Shown: piece after piece, positions 53,621 through 63,479 of the stretch
Numbering within the stretch: position 1 is the stretch's first letter
Layout of the letters: each line of letters begins with the position of its first letter
Assembly (NCBI GenBank): GCA_016490735.1
Contig: JAEMWC010000009.1
Coordinates: 2,325,001-2,389,000 of the forward strand
Length of the DNA stretch: 64,000 nt
Reading direction: 5' to 3'
Source of the DNA: Pachyseris speciosa
Taxonomy: Eukaryota; Cnidaria; Anthozoa; Scleractinia; Pachyseridae
Notes under the pieces: model-generated
Told to the model about the DNA's origin: nothing
Database searches by the model: none
The model's input: the letters and a program-made list of their open reading frames with translations, nothing else
Program-made: the position numbers and the translations under genes

Positions 53621-54149
53621 CACTCAGTCATTTATTTCTATCAGTTTTCTCAGTTGCATATAACCAATAAAATAACAGCGACTTCATCGGCCAATCAGGT
53701 CAATAGTCAGAGTTTTTATATCATCTCCTGACGATACACGATCCACATAACTTTGATTATGATTTACGAGTTGGTGCTAAAAAGGTACGGGTTGGCATCA
53801 GAGGCGAATGATGATTCGCTTCGGTTGGCGTTCAAAACAGTTCAAGTTGGCTGTCAAAAAGGTACAACTTGGTCGTTAGAAAACTAAGAGCCTGCCGTTA
53901 CCAAAGACGTAGCCTGCACAACAGACGTTATTGGGGGTGCACGTTATTGGGGTTATCTGGGTACGAGATTAGTGAAGCACCTGTCGGATTCAGGGCTTGT
54001 TTGTACAGGGCAAAACAGACGCGCAGCTTTGAAAGGTCGTACTGTGCCGTGAAACTGGACACTGAACTTGTGGTGATAAAATCGGAGGCTTGGCTGGATA
54101 TATACAAGGTTTGCCCGTGCCATTAATTTAATTGTAGAGCACAGCAATT

Positions 54150-54585
54150 GCCACCCGGGGGAGGGGCGGGGGTACTCCCTATAATGGCCTATACGGAGAG
54201 GCTCCGCCCGAAAGGGGTACCTTTTTCATGCTTCAGGTATATGAAAGGGTAGGGATTTCACGAGTCGAAGTATATGAAAGGGTAGGGAAATCTGTCATTT
54301 AGGTATTCAAAAGGGCCTTTCATTAAAATATTTCGAACACAAACCTTATGACTGTACTGTTTCCATTTATTGAACTCTACATGAAAATAACAAGAAGACT
54401 TTCTGTTTTAGGTATACGAAAGGGGTACTATTTGTCAATGGAAGGTATACGAAAGGGGTACCTTTTCCGTCAAAAATGGTATATAAAAGGATGAGGGGTT
54501 GGACCTCGGAGCGGAGCCTCCCCGTATTAAATTTTTTAGTACCCCCTCAGGGTGGGGGGGGGGGGGGGAAGCATTGCCACCAACA
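54150..54585. mobile_element. MITE with inverted GC-rich ends
   Basis: The left end ATTGCCACCCGGGGGAGGGG with TATACGGAGAGGCTCCGCCC pairs with the right GGAGCGGAGCCTCCCCGTAT and GCATTGCCACC. The inside repeats GTATA(C/T)GAAAGGGTA several times. A G run at 54548-54568 is near the right end. It lies 370 bp upstream of the Kelch gene. Confidence 0.75.
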
Positions 54586-54958
54586 ATTTCCCGAGCAACG
54601 GCTGTATTGTTTGGGTAGTTGTCGACTGCTACAGCCCGGAAACGTTGATAAGCATCAATAAACTGAATAAATTCCTATAAATTGAAGTTTTCTCTCATAT
54701 GGTTTACTTTTTCGTGCTTGATATGTGCTGTAAACCTACATTTTGCTCAGAAGTTGCTTAGAAAGGCAAAACTTGCTCGATGTTGCTAGGAATGCAAAAT
54801 AGTTGCTCAAACGCCAAAAGTTGCTCAAAAAGTTGCCGAGCATAAATCGTCATGAAGCCCGGAAGTTATAATAACCGTGAGGGTATGGGGAAAAGCTTTG
54901 ATCGACCAACACAGTACAGTTGCTGAACTCTAACAGAAATAAGGCCGTTATCCTGAGA

Positions 54959-56701
54959 ATGGAAGATTCTGAACCGATCTGTGAAACTGAACAAGCTTCA
55001 TTTTGTGTGGAGATACTGAAACGACTGAACATGCAGCGAGGACAAGGTTATTTGTGCGACATAACCTTGGTGGCGAAAGAAGGAAACGAATTCAAGGCTC
55101 ATAGAAATGTGCTTTCGGCGGCGACTCCCTTCTTCGCAAAGCTTCTTCAGAGTGAGATGAGAGAAAAGGAAGAAGGGGTGATCCGGTTTGAGGATATTTC
55201 AGCGTCGATTCTCGAAGAAGTTTTGGAGTTCATCTACACAGGCAGTATTAAGATCGATGACGAACGAAAAGCGAAGGATCTGATCATCGCAGCCGATTAC
55301 TTACTTCTCTTATGTTTGAAAACCATCGCGAGACAATTTCTGGACGAACGACTTACCATCTTCAATTGCGTCTCGACATATTATTTCGCTGATAAATACC
55401 AGTGTGAGGAACTTGTTGCTAAAAGTAAGACGTTGATTCTTGAGAACTTCGCTTCTGTAGCAGAAACAGACGAATTCCTAAACTTAGAAGCTGAAGAGGT
55501 TGGAAGTTGGATTTCAAGAGATGAAATTTGTGTTGAGGAAGAAGAAGATGTCTTGAAAACCATACAAAAGTGGATTGAACAACGCGAAAGCGATCGAAAG
55601 GCAAATTTTGAAGAATTGTTTTGTCACGTTCGACTGGTTTTCGTATCGCGTGACTCTTTGCTGGATGTCGTCACGCACCGCATGGTGAGACAAAACCATA
55701 CTTGTTTAGAAAAGGTATTGCACGCTATAGCGGTAGTCAGTGATGGAAGTGAAGACGCTCTCATGCAGTCACCAAGAAGAAGATTCGGAATTGACGCCAT
55801 TGTGGCGTTTGGGGGTATAAACACCATGTGTTATCTTCCTCAGAGAGATGAGTGGAAAGTTTTAGCAGACAGCTTGAAAGATCAAAACCTCTACGTGCAC
55901 ACGGTAATATTCCGTGACCAGTTGTTCACTTTTACTGAATCTTGCACCGAACGTTATGATCCTTTTTTTAACAACTGGTCTTCTGCGCAGGAGATGCGTC
56001 TTCCTTCTCAGTCAACCGTGGTGGCAGTTGAGTCAGTCAGTATAGTTCGAGGGCATATATATTCCCTATATCATGATAGGGAAACTGGTATGTCCATAAT
56101 TAAACGATACAACACAGGTTCGTCTTCGTGGGAGAGTATTTTTACTTTTCATGGTTGCAGGATAGATTGCTGTGTTGTTGCTGTTGATAACTGTTTGTAT
56201 GTTTTGGGTGGGACAACATCAAACCAGTGGGACGACTATCCTGACTATCGCACGGAAGCTGAGAGATTTGACACTGTGCAAAACAAATGGGAAGTCATTG
56301 CAAACATGCAGGAATCAAGAGGCAATGCCTTTGGTGTGGCGACACAAGGGAAGATTTTTGTGGCTGGAGGGATAGACAGTGTCAACGTTGGTGGAAAACT
56401 CCTCCAAACGTGTGAGGTGTACAGTATCTCCACAAACGAATGGCAGTTTATTGGAGGCTTGAATGTTCCACGTTACTGGGGAAGCATGGTGTGCGTTAAT
56501 GGAATACTGTATGTGCTTGGAGGTTTATCAGGTCCAGATTGGTCACCTGACTACACTGTCGAAAGCTATGATCCAGCAGCAAATGAGTGGACCCGAAAGA
56601 CCTCCATACCAGTGGACAAGATTCCACGTTCAGGATCTGCGTTAAAAGGATGTGCGTTAAAAGTTTCCAAGGCAGTGTGTGATAAACCATGCTCTCCATA
56701 G
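54959..56701 (+). CDS. BTB-BACK-Kelch protein (KLHL type), intronless
   Basis: This 580-residue protein is predicted to act as the substrate-binding adaptor of a Cullin-3 ubiquitin ligase. The start MEDSEPICETEQASF was chosen because the paralogue begins at the corresponding ATG; an upstream in-frame TTG is not credible. The BTB domain covers about residues 18-115 (YLCDITLVAKEGNEFKAHRN, FFAKLLQSEM, LEFIYTG), and BACK about 120-250 (NCVSTYYFADKYQCEELV, VTHRMVRQN). Kelch repeats span about 285-570, the last three clearest (CLYVLGG, KIFVAGG, ILYVLGG, each followed by a Trp-containing turn). AATAAA at 56934 is a likely polyadenylation signal. No introns interrupt it, as in many cnidarian KLHL expansions. 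A broken paralogue lies 2.3 kb downstream. The substrate is unknown. Confidence 0.93.
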   Translation: MEDSEPICETEQASFCVEILKRLNMQRGQGYLCDITLVAKEGNEFKAHRNVLSAATPFFAKLLQSEMREKEEGVIRFEDISASILEEVLEFIYTGSIKIDDERKAKDLIIAADYLLLLCLKTIARQFLDERLTIFNCVSTYYFADKYQCEELVAKSKTLILENFASVAETDEFLNLEAEEVGSWISRDEICVEEEEDVLKTIQKWIEQRESDRKANFEELFCHVRLVFVSRDSLLDVVTHRMVRQNHTCLEKVLHAIAVVSDGSEDALMQSPRRRFGIDAIVAFGGINTMCYLPQRDEWKVLADSLKDQNLYVHTVIFRDQLFTFTESCTERYDPFFNNWSSAQEMRLPSQSTVVAVESVSIVRGHIYSLYHDRETGMSIIKRYNTGSSSWESIFTFHGCRIDCCVVAVDNCLYVLGGTTSNQWDDYPDYRTEAERFDTVQNKWEVIANMQESRGNAFGVATQGKIFVAGGIDSVNVGGKLLQTCEVYSISTNEWQFIGGLNVPRYWGSMVCVNGILYVLGGLSGPDWSPDYTVESYDPAANEWTRKTSIPVDKIPRSGSALKGCALKVSKAVCDKPCSP

Positions 56702-57759
56702 TTACATGCCTTGTAACGCAAACACGTCAAAGGCTATAAGACTCTGGAAACTGGTTCAGTAGTATTGAAAACTCATATTTGCTGCAAGAAAGAAACTCGA
56801 GTTTTCATTAGAGATGCACACTTGAATGCACATTGTACGTGGTAATGGGGTGGAGGGAAGGGGCTAATCTAACTAGTGTATTGCGGCTTACAAATTCGCC
56901 TCCTTATTCGGCTTCATAACTTTAATAAAAGCGAGGCCACTGATAGTTACTACGTGTAGCCGCACCTACCCCCCCCCCCCTCCCTGAGGAAAAACGGGAG
57001 GAGGGAACTCTGAAGTTAAACGTTTAAGTGTCATCAAAAACGGAAAAAACAAAAACAACCTCAGAAGAACATGCTTTATGGATACAATTCATACAAAGAC
57101 TAGAGCATAGAAGCTAAATGCTTCAGAACAACGCCCAATGTCTTGGCTGTGACGTCATAAGTTCAAACTGAGGACACCTTACTCTCATTCAAATGGTCTG
57201 GCACTAAAATGAATGTTGTCTCTGTCAGGTTTCAAACGAGGTCTCTTACATAATCAACTAAGATAGTCCGTACAACTTTGCTCCGCAGTGACGTCTTCAG
57301 TTTTCGGTTTAGCCAGACGGGCTGAATACTAGACAAAACTGTTAGACTGCTGGCAATCAAAACTAAAGAATACGGTTTGCAGTTTACAGTGCGAAGGTTA
57401 CCCGCATACAGTCTCCCTAAAGGCAGGTTATAAACTTTGTATGAGACTGAGCGTGTAGCTCGGGTCAAAGAAATGTGTTCGTTGTCCGTCGATATTAAGC
57501 GGTGTCCGTATAAGCCAGCTAATGTAAGAGAAAATATGCGAGGTTTCGTCGGAATTAAAAAAAAATGTCGTAATAAGCGGGAAAGACTTCAGTTGCTCGA
57601 CGCCCACGGGCCGCGAAAGTCCGTTTACAATTGATACCGGCGATTAAAAAGAAAATGAGTTATTACAAGAAAAGGTAAACGCAAAGTAACTGTAGTACTT
57701 GCGTCCTGACTCGCTTATTGTGTAGTTTGAAACGAAACCCAATTTATTGAGCCGTTTTC
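56702..57759. other. 3' flank of the Kelch gene
   Basis: The first 140 bp (GATAAACC...GCTATAAGACTCT...GAGATGCACAC) resembles the 3' flank of the pseudogene at 61065-61240, so the duplication included the 3' end. A C run lies at 56969-56981. Nothing else is recognised. Confidence 0.6.
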
Positions 57760-58057
57760 ATTTTATGCCCGCTGCGTGATCCCCTGCGATGTCGATACTA
57801 TGAAATTGCTGGAAGACTATTTGGGACACAGGTCGAACTGCCAAAAGAGGAAAGCCTCAATACCGCTACAAAAGCCTTTAGGGATTTGTCCCCAAAGCTT
57901 TACGACCTCTTGAAGATTTGTTGCACAATTCCAGCCACCAGCTGCGAATGTGAAAGGAGTGCAAGTGCTCTAAGACGGCTCCACATTTACAACAGAGCCA
58001 GCATAGTTCAAGGAAGGCTCTCTTGTGAATGCCAAGTGGTAGATTTGTTTCCCTAGA
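57760..58057 (+). mobile_element. hAT transposase C-terminal fragment
   Basis: The plus strand encodes RYYEIAGRLFGTQVELPKEE, then LYDLLKICCTIPATSCECER, SASALRRLHIYNR and QGRLSCECQVVDLFP, ending at a TAG. The block IPATSCECERSASALRRL is the dimerisation region of hAT transposases (ZMYM1-like group). Everything upstream is missing, so it is a relic. Confidence 0.75.
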
Positions 58058-58365
58058 ACCATTCAAGGAGACGAGCTTGGCGCACTACTCAACGATTAAG
58101 CCCAAAATAGCTCAAAATCCATTTCGACCAAGAAATTTTTCTTAACTATTGACGTTTTTACGTTTGATCTTGACTTTCTGATTTTCTATGTAAAGTCCTT
58201 CAAAACGTACAAAATGAAGGCTTGAACGGCCCAATTTTTGAAAATTTCCCGGGGAAGCATGCCCTCGGACCCCCTTACAAACTCGCGCTTTTGGTGCCCG
58301 TCAATTCGAGCCTTCGGCGCTCAAACGCACCTCCAAACTCAAAACCTGTCTACGAGCCAGCAAAG

Positions 58366-58613
58366 CGAATATTTAAGTAGGTCAGAGCTGAAATTTACAT
58401 ACTAAAATGTATGCCTAAACAAACAAATTGGCGAGAATTGAGTCAGTCTGAGTGTTCAGCTCTGTTTTGGAGTTTGCGTATAAATAGCTCTTTGCGTAAT
58501 CTATAAATTCAGACCAGAACTGAGCGTGCAAACTGACTCAATTCGAGCTAAGTTTTTGTTTAGGCATCATTTTATAATATGTAAATTTCAGATAGCCTAC
58601 TTGAATATTTGCT
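58366..58613. mobile_element. Foldback MITE upstream of the Kelch pseudogene
   Basis: Arms of about 100 bp are inverted complements: GCGAATATTTAAGTAGGTCA...GAAATTTACAT...ATGCCTAAACAAA at the left, and the reverse at 58545-58612. The centre has AACTGAGC/GCTCAGTT-like pairs. It ends six bases before the Harbinger-type MITE. Confidence 0.8.
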
Positions 58614-58619
58614 TTGTTA

Positions 58620-58950
58620 TGCACATGTCATCGGCTTCCCCGTGGGGTCGATCCCCGGGCTAACCAGGGGGATTGTAAAATCAGTCAAGCAAACTTGGGG
58701 AATTTCCCCGGGGGGTCGGGGAATCTCACAAGACAAAGTCCCCTGGGTGAGGTGTTTCTCAGCTGAAAATCCCCGTGATATCCTTTTCAAACTTGTGAAT
58801 TCCCCCACCCCCTAATCATTAATCGTAAAACAATGTAAAGATTTTCCCCTACCCTCGGGGAAAGAATCCCATTCATCTCCTTGTATTCCCCCACATATCT
58901 CCCTGGTTGTCCCGGGGGTCGACCCCACGGGGAAGCCGATGACATGTGCA
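58620..58950. mobile_element. Harbinger-type MITE, copy 2
   Basis: It is 331 bp with the same 28-bp perfect inverted ends as 28263-28591, inner part in opposite orientation. TTA lies outside both ends (58617-58619 and 58951-58953). It lies less than 100 bp upstream of the start codon of the Kelch pseudogene and probably separates it from its promoter. Confidence 0.92.
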
Positions 58951-59044
58951 TTATACCGTATTTACACTGACCACTCAGAAACATCGAGCAATGGTTTTGC
59001 TCGAACCAAGCGATATCAGACAGATAAGGCTGTTGTCCATGAAA

Positions 59045-61064
59045 ATGCAAGATGCCGAGCCGATCCGTGAAACTGAACAAGCTTCATTTTGTGTGGAGAT
59101 ACTGAAGCGACTAAACATGCAGCGAGCACAAGGTTATTTGTGCGACATAACCTTGGTGGAGAAAGAAGGGAAGGAATTCAAGGCTCATAGAAATGTCAGG
59201 GGCACCCAACGACAAGTTTCGGTAGATATCTGTTCGGTGGAGGGTAATTCACCTTGGGTTTTCGGCGTCGATTAAAGAGTGCACTCGGATTTTCGTAACT
59301 AAAACGTGACCTAAAAGATTCGCAATGGAGTAATTATAGCCCCTAAGGTTTTCAGAAAGGTCGTATTTGCTGTTTTTGGCAGTCAAAAACGTCACCTAGC
59401 GTTTTCGGAAAGAAAATAGTTCCCTAGAAAGTTCGTGGAAAGTTTATTTCAGCTTGCATTTTCTCAAAGGAAGATTTTGTTCCCTAACATTTTCGGACAA
59501 TTAAAATTTCAGCTAGGGAATCCGAACAGATGAACTTCTTCTAGCTTATGAAAACATCACTTTAAAACAGACTTCAAACACCATAAGGTACTTAAAAATG
59601 CCTTTCTACAGCTTTTGGTTGATTTGGCTCGTTGGGTGCCCCTGAAATGTGCTTTCGGCGGCGACTCCCTTCTTCGCAAAGCTTCTTCAGAGTGAGATGA
59701 GAGAAAAAGAAGAAGGGGTTATTCGGTTTTAGGAGATTTCAGCGTCGATTCTCGAAGAAGTTTTGGAGTTCATCTACACAGGCAAGGTCAAGATAGACGA
59801 CGAACGAAAAGCGAAGGATCTGATCATGGCAGCGGACTATTTGCTTCTTGTTTGCTTGAAAACCATCGCTGGACGATTTCTAGAGAAACAATTGACCGAC
59901 TCGAATTGTATTGCAACGTTCTACTTCGCCCAAATGTACCAGTGTGAGGAACTTGTTGCGAGCAGCAGAAAGTTTACACTTGAGCATTTCGTCTCCGTTG
60001 CAGCATCAGACGCGTTCTTAAACTTGGAAGCCGAACAGGTTGGCAGTTGGATTTCAAGTGATGAAATTTGTGTTGCAGATGAAGAAGATGTCTTGAACAT
60101 CATACAAAAGTGGATTGAACAAAACGAAAGCGATCGAAAGGCGAAGTTTGAAGAATTGTTTCGTCACGTTCGACTGGTTTTCGTATCGCGTGACTCTTTG
60201 CTAGATGTCGTGACGCACCGCATGGTGAGGCAGAACCATACCTGTTTAGAAAAAGTTTCGGACGCCGTGAGGTCCGTTAGTGGTGCAAGTAAAGATGCCT
60301 TCGTGCAGTCACCAAGAAGAAGGCTCGGAACACACGCCATTGTAGCTTGTGGAGGGAAACACACTTTGTGTTATCTTCCTCAGAGCAACGAGTGGAAATT
60401 TTTGGCAGACAGCACGGAAGAACAAAATCAAGAAACGCAGATAATAATATTCCGCGATCAGCTGTGCACTTTTAAGGGACATGGCACTGAGCGATTTGAT
60501 CCTGTTTTTAACAGCTGGTCTTCTGTGGAGGATTTGCGTCTTTTTTCTTATTCAAAGCGGGTGGCAGTTGTTCGAGGGCATCTCTATGCCATAGATTTTG
60601 ATTGGAGGACTGCACTGTCCACAATTAAACGATACAATGCGGGGTCGTGGTCATGGGAGAGTATTCTCACTTCTCGTGAGGGCTGTAGGGATGAATCTTG
60701 TGTTGTTGCTGCTAACTGTTTGTATGTTTTGGGTGGAAGAGCCTCATACAGGAGAGGGAATCAGTATGTTGCAAAGGCTGAGAGATTTGACACTGTACAC
60801 GGCAAATGGGAACAAGTTGCGGACATGCAACAAAAGAGAGGTTGTGCCTTTGGTGTAATTACTCAAGGAAAGATTTTTGTGGCTGGAGGAAGGAGCAGTT
60901 GCTCTGCCAGCGGAAAAGGCTCCCAAACATGTGAGGTGTACAGCATCTCCACTAACGAATGGCAGTTTATCGGAAGATTGAATGTTCCACGTTTGTGTGG
61001 GAGCATGGTGTGTGTCAATGGAACACTGTATGTGCTGGGGGGTTCAAAGGATGTGCATTGAAAC
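59045..61064 (+). pseudogene. Broken tandem paralogue of the BTB-BACK-Kelch gene
   Basis: It is colinear and very similar to 54959-56701 and likewise intronless. The first 50 codons (MQDAEPIRETEQASFCVEIL and onward) run up to HRNV, where a 448-bp MITE (59197-59644) interrupts the BTB domain. After it the frame resumes but a GAG codon has become TAG at 59730-59732 (GVIRF, stop). From 59760 the frame is open through BACK and most Kelch repeats for about 430 codons. At 61042 about 120 bp are missing relative to the paralogue, which shifts the frame to an early stop (YVLGGSKDVH). Three separate lesions make it a pseudogene. An internally started BACK-Kelch product cannot be excluded. Confidence 0.93.
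59197..59644. mobile_element. MITE family B, copy 2, inserted in the Kelch paralogue
   Basis: The ends CAGGGGCACCCAACGA and TCGTTGGGTGCCCCTG are exact inverted repeats. AAATGT flanks both sides (59191-59196 and 59645-59650). The intact gene has a single GAAATGTGCTTTCGG at the corresponding point (55106), so AAATGT is a true 6-bp target duplication. Colinear with 21730-22167. Confidence 0.95.
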
Positions 61065-61994
61065 TTCCCAAAGGAGTGCTTGATAAACCTTCCATTTGTC
61101 AAGGATAATATTTTGATAATTAGATACCTTGCAAACACGATAAGACTCTCGAAGTACGTTCAGTGCTATTAAAAACTCATCACATTTGCTGTAAGTAAGC
61201 AACGTGAGTTTATGAAAGAGATGCACGCTTTAACGCTCAGTGCACGTGTTAAAGGGGGAGGGGGGGGGGGGGGGGTGATGTAACGAATGTATTGTGCCTA
61301 TGGAAAATTCCTAACCAACCCTTGCTTGAAGAGATAAGATTTTCGGTTTACCTTTTTGCAAAAGATTCTTGATTACCGACAATCATATTTGACCAGAACA
61401 GGAAAAAAGAAGGCTTAAACTAAAGGCCTAAATTTTGGATAGAAAAAGACAATACCGATGCTTAATGATCGCAATGACAGACGCTTCCGTTTCTTAAAAT
61501 TTGCAATATTATAGAAGTTGTGACGTCTAATTATCATAAAGTAAATCTGTAGTATTTTCAAAGTATTTGTTATTTGCGTAAACAATAGTTGCTTACATAT
61601 TTTTAAATCTCCCATTCAGTTGCGAAAATAATCGGCTCGTTACGATCCTCAACATCTCTCATAGGGGGGGTGAACACGATTCACCTTACCTTAGCTTCCC
61701 TCTGCCTCTCCCCTTTCTCGTTACCGCGTCCCCCACCCTTAGCAGTGGTGAGTCGAAACGGTGAGTGAAGTATTTAACAGAAGAGGGGTGGGGTCGGGGG
61801 AACGAGAAGGTACACACAAACTCAAATGAAATGTTGGTGAAGATAACAACAAAGCTCTTTGATGGTGAAACCTTCCCGAATAAACTGTCGACATTTGTGG
61901 TGACAATATACTGCCGTCATATAACTTAATGTGCCATTGAAATTGCTGATAAGTGAAATATCATATAGTCACGCCATGAATTACTGATATCTTA
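61065..61994. other. 3' flank of the Kelch pseudogene
   Basis: It begins with sequence shared with the intact gene's 3' flank. A G run lies at 61258-61276. The part at 61825-61950 is related to 52060-52200. No gene is supported. Confidence 0.55.
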
Positions 61995-62308
61995 ATCTAT
62001 TGCAATTATACCAAGGAATTCTGGCAGAAGTTTTTAAGTGGCGTCGCTCTTTAAATGTAAATATAGATAACCTCAACAACAAAGAAATTATGCTTGGAAT
62101 GCCAAATTGCGAAGAAGAGTTATTTGTCAATCATGTATTACTAATCGCTAAACAATATTTGTATTCTAGTCGTTGCAGAAAAACGTTTCCTATATTTTAA
62201 GTTTTTATGTCTAGATTAAGGGAGATTCAAAATCTTGAATTAGTTATTGCAAAGTCAAAAAATAAGTTATCGCTTCATATAGCGAAATGGGGCAAATTTG
62301 ACTTATAA
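61995..62308 (+). mobile_element. LINE C-terminal fragment
   Basis: The plus-strand frame encodes EIMLGMPNCEEELFVNHVLL, then IAKQYLYSSRCRKTFPIF, a TAA, and VFMSRLREIQNLELVIAKSK, NKLSLHIAKWGKFDL. This is the common ending of a non-LTR ORF (AKxYIYxCR...P....F...L..I...E..IA). One stop codon and strong truncation show it is dead. Confidence 0.7.
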
Positions 62309-63027
62309 TTCAGGCTCGTAACGAGGTATATTTTCCGATCGCTGATCCCATTTTTTGGCCCAAAATTTTGATCCCTGACCCCCAAAACGTGGCAAAGTCT
62401 AATCCCTGATCCCACTAAAATTAAAGTTAAGCGTGCTTACTGTATCTGAAGCAACTCGTCATTTATACACTTATCGTGTTCGTTCATACTTCACGGAGAA
62501 GACGAAATTATCTTCGTAAGATAATAAACTTATAAGCAAAAATTATCGCTTAGGTTTAAGTAGCAATATTAAAGAATAAAGACTTTTGTATAAAATAGCT
62601 TTCATGAAACAGAAAACAGGACTTTTCACTATTTGAATTTTGAGTTGCCAGAACAAATTTCAAAACTATAACATTCCTTATATACTTAAACTGTAATGTT
62701 CATAAGAATTCTAGAAATTACGGTAACGATAATACTCAGAAGCTCCGAAATAAAATGGTAAATTGCGAGGAATCCTAATTTTTTAGTCATTTCTACTTTC
62801 TTTTGCGCAAAATTTAAGTTTAACAAATTTCAATCTAAGACTAAAAACTGGTGTAAATTTCTAATCAATCCGATTTAGAGGAGTATGTTCTCCGAATAAC
62901 TGTATCGGAATTGCAAACTGGTCACTTTTCAATGTGTACTGAATTGAAACGAATGTGCATGCGTGGAAGGAAGTACTTTAAAATTGTTTGGAGTTTAAAT
63001 TGAAGAAGTTTAAGGGTTTACGTGGAT
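62309..63027. other. Intergenic, one repeat motif
   Basis: At 62330-62420 the words GATCCCATTTTTTGG, GATCCCTGACCC and AATCCCTGATCCCAC repeat in tandem, a pattern I associate with a coral repeat. The rest is AT-rich without recognisable features. Confidence 0.45.
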
Positions 63028-63207
63028 TTATATAAGATATCTGGTCACTCTTCTCCCAGATCTACTGCGTTCATCTTCAAACCGTATTCTACTGGTGGGC
63101 TGTTCATTGACGTGTGAGAAGCCGTTGTCTTTCGCATTCTCATCTTCCTGCTCTTCACTGTCACTGTCCTCTGAATCGCCAATTATGACTTTTTGGCGCT
63201 TCACCAT
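63028..63207 (-). CDS. Small acidic ORF, possible first exon
   Basis: The minus strand encodes 59 residues, MVKRQKVIIGDSEDSDSEEQ and onward through EDENAKDN to ERSRSGRRVTRYLI. A basic start followed by an Asp/Ser/Glu run is common at the N terminus of nuclear proteins. The frame ends in a normal stop; a donor GTGACC within it is weak. No domain is recognised. It may be a real small exon or chance, since acidic runs occur readily in GA-rich DNA. Confidence 0.3.
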   Translation of the reverse strand: MVKRQKVIIGDSEDSDSEEQEDENAKDNGFSHVNEQPTSRIRFEDERSRSGRRVTRYLI

Positions 63208-63479
63208 TCACATTGCTAATTATTTTTACGACATGTTACGCGGCCGCTAACTAAAAATCGCATTTTAATAAACTTCTTTTCACTGTCCCATGGAAATGTC
63301 ATTAATTTCTGAGTACCATAGGTCCTCACGAGCAGAGAACTAAAGGAAGCGTTTAAGTTAAAAAGGAAGTTTTCCCACTTTGAGCAATCACGCGGGAATT
63401 TTTAAAATTCCTTTTAGCGTGCGTAATAGGCGCAAATGTGGTATGCCACTTAGGGAATACGAATAGAAAGGTTTATCAA

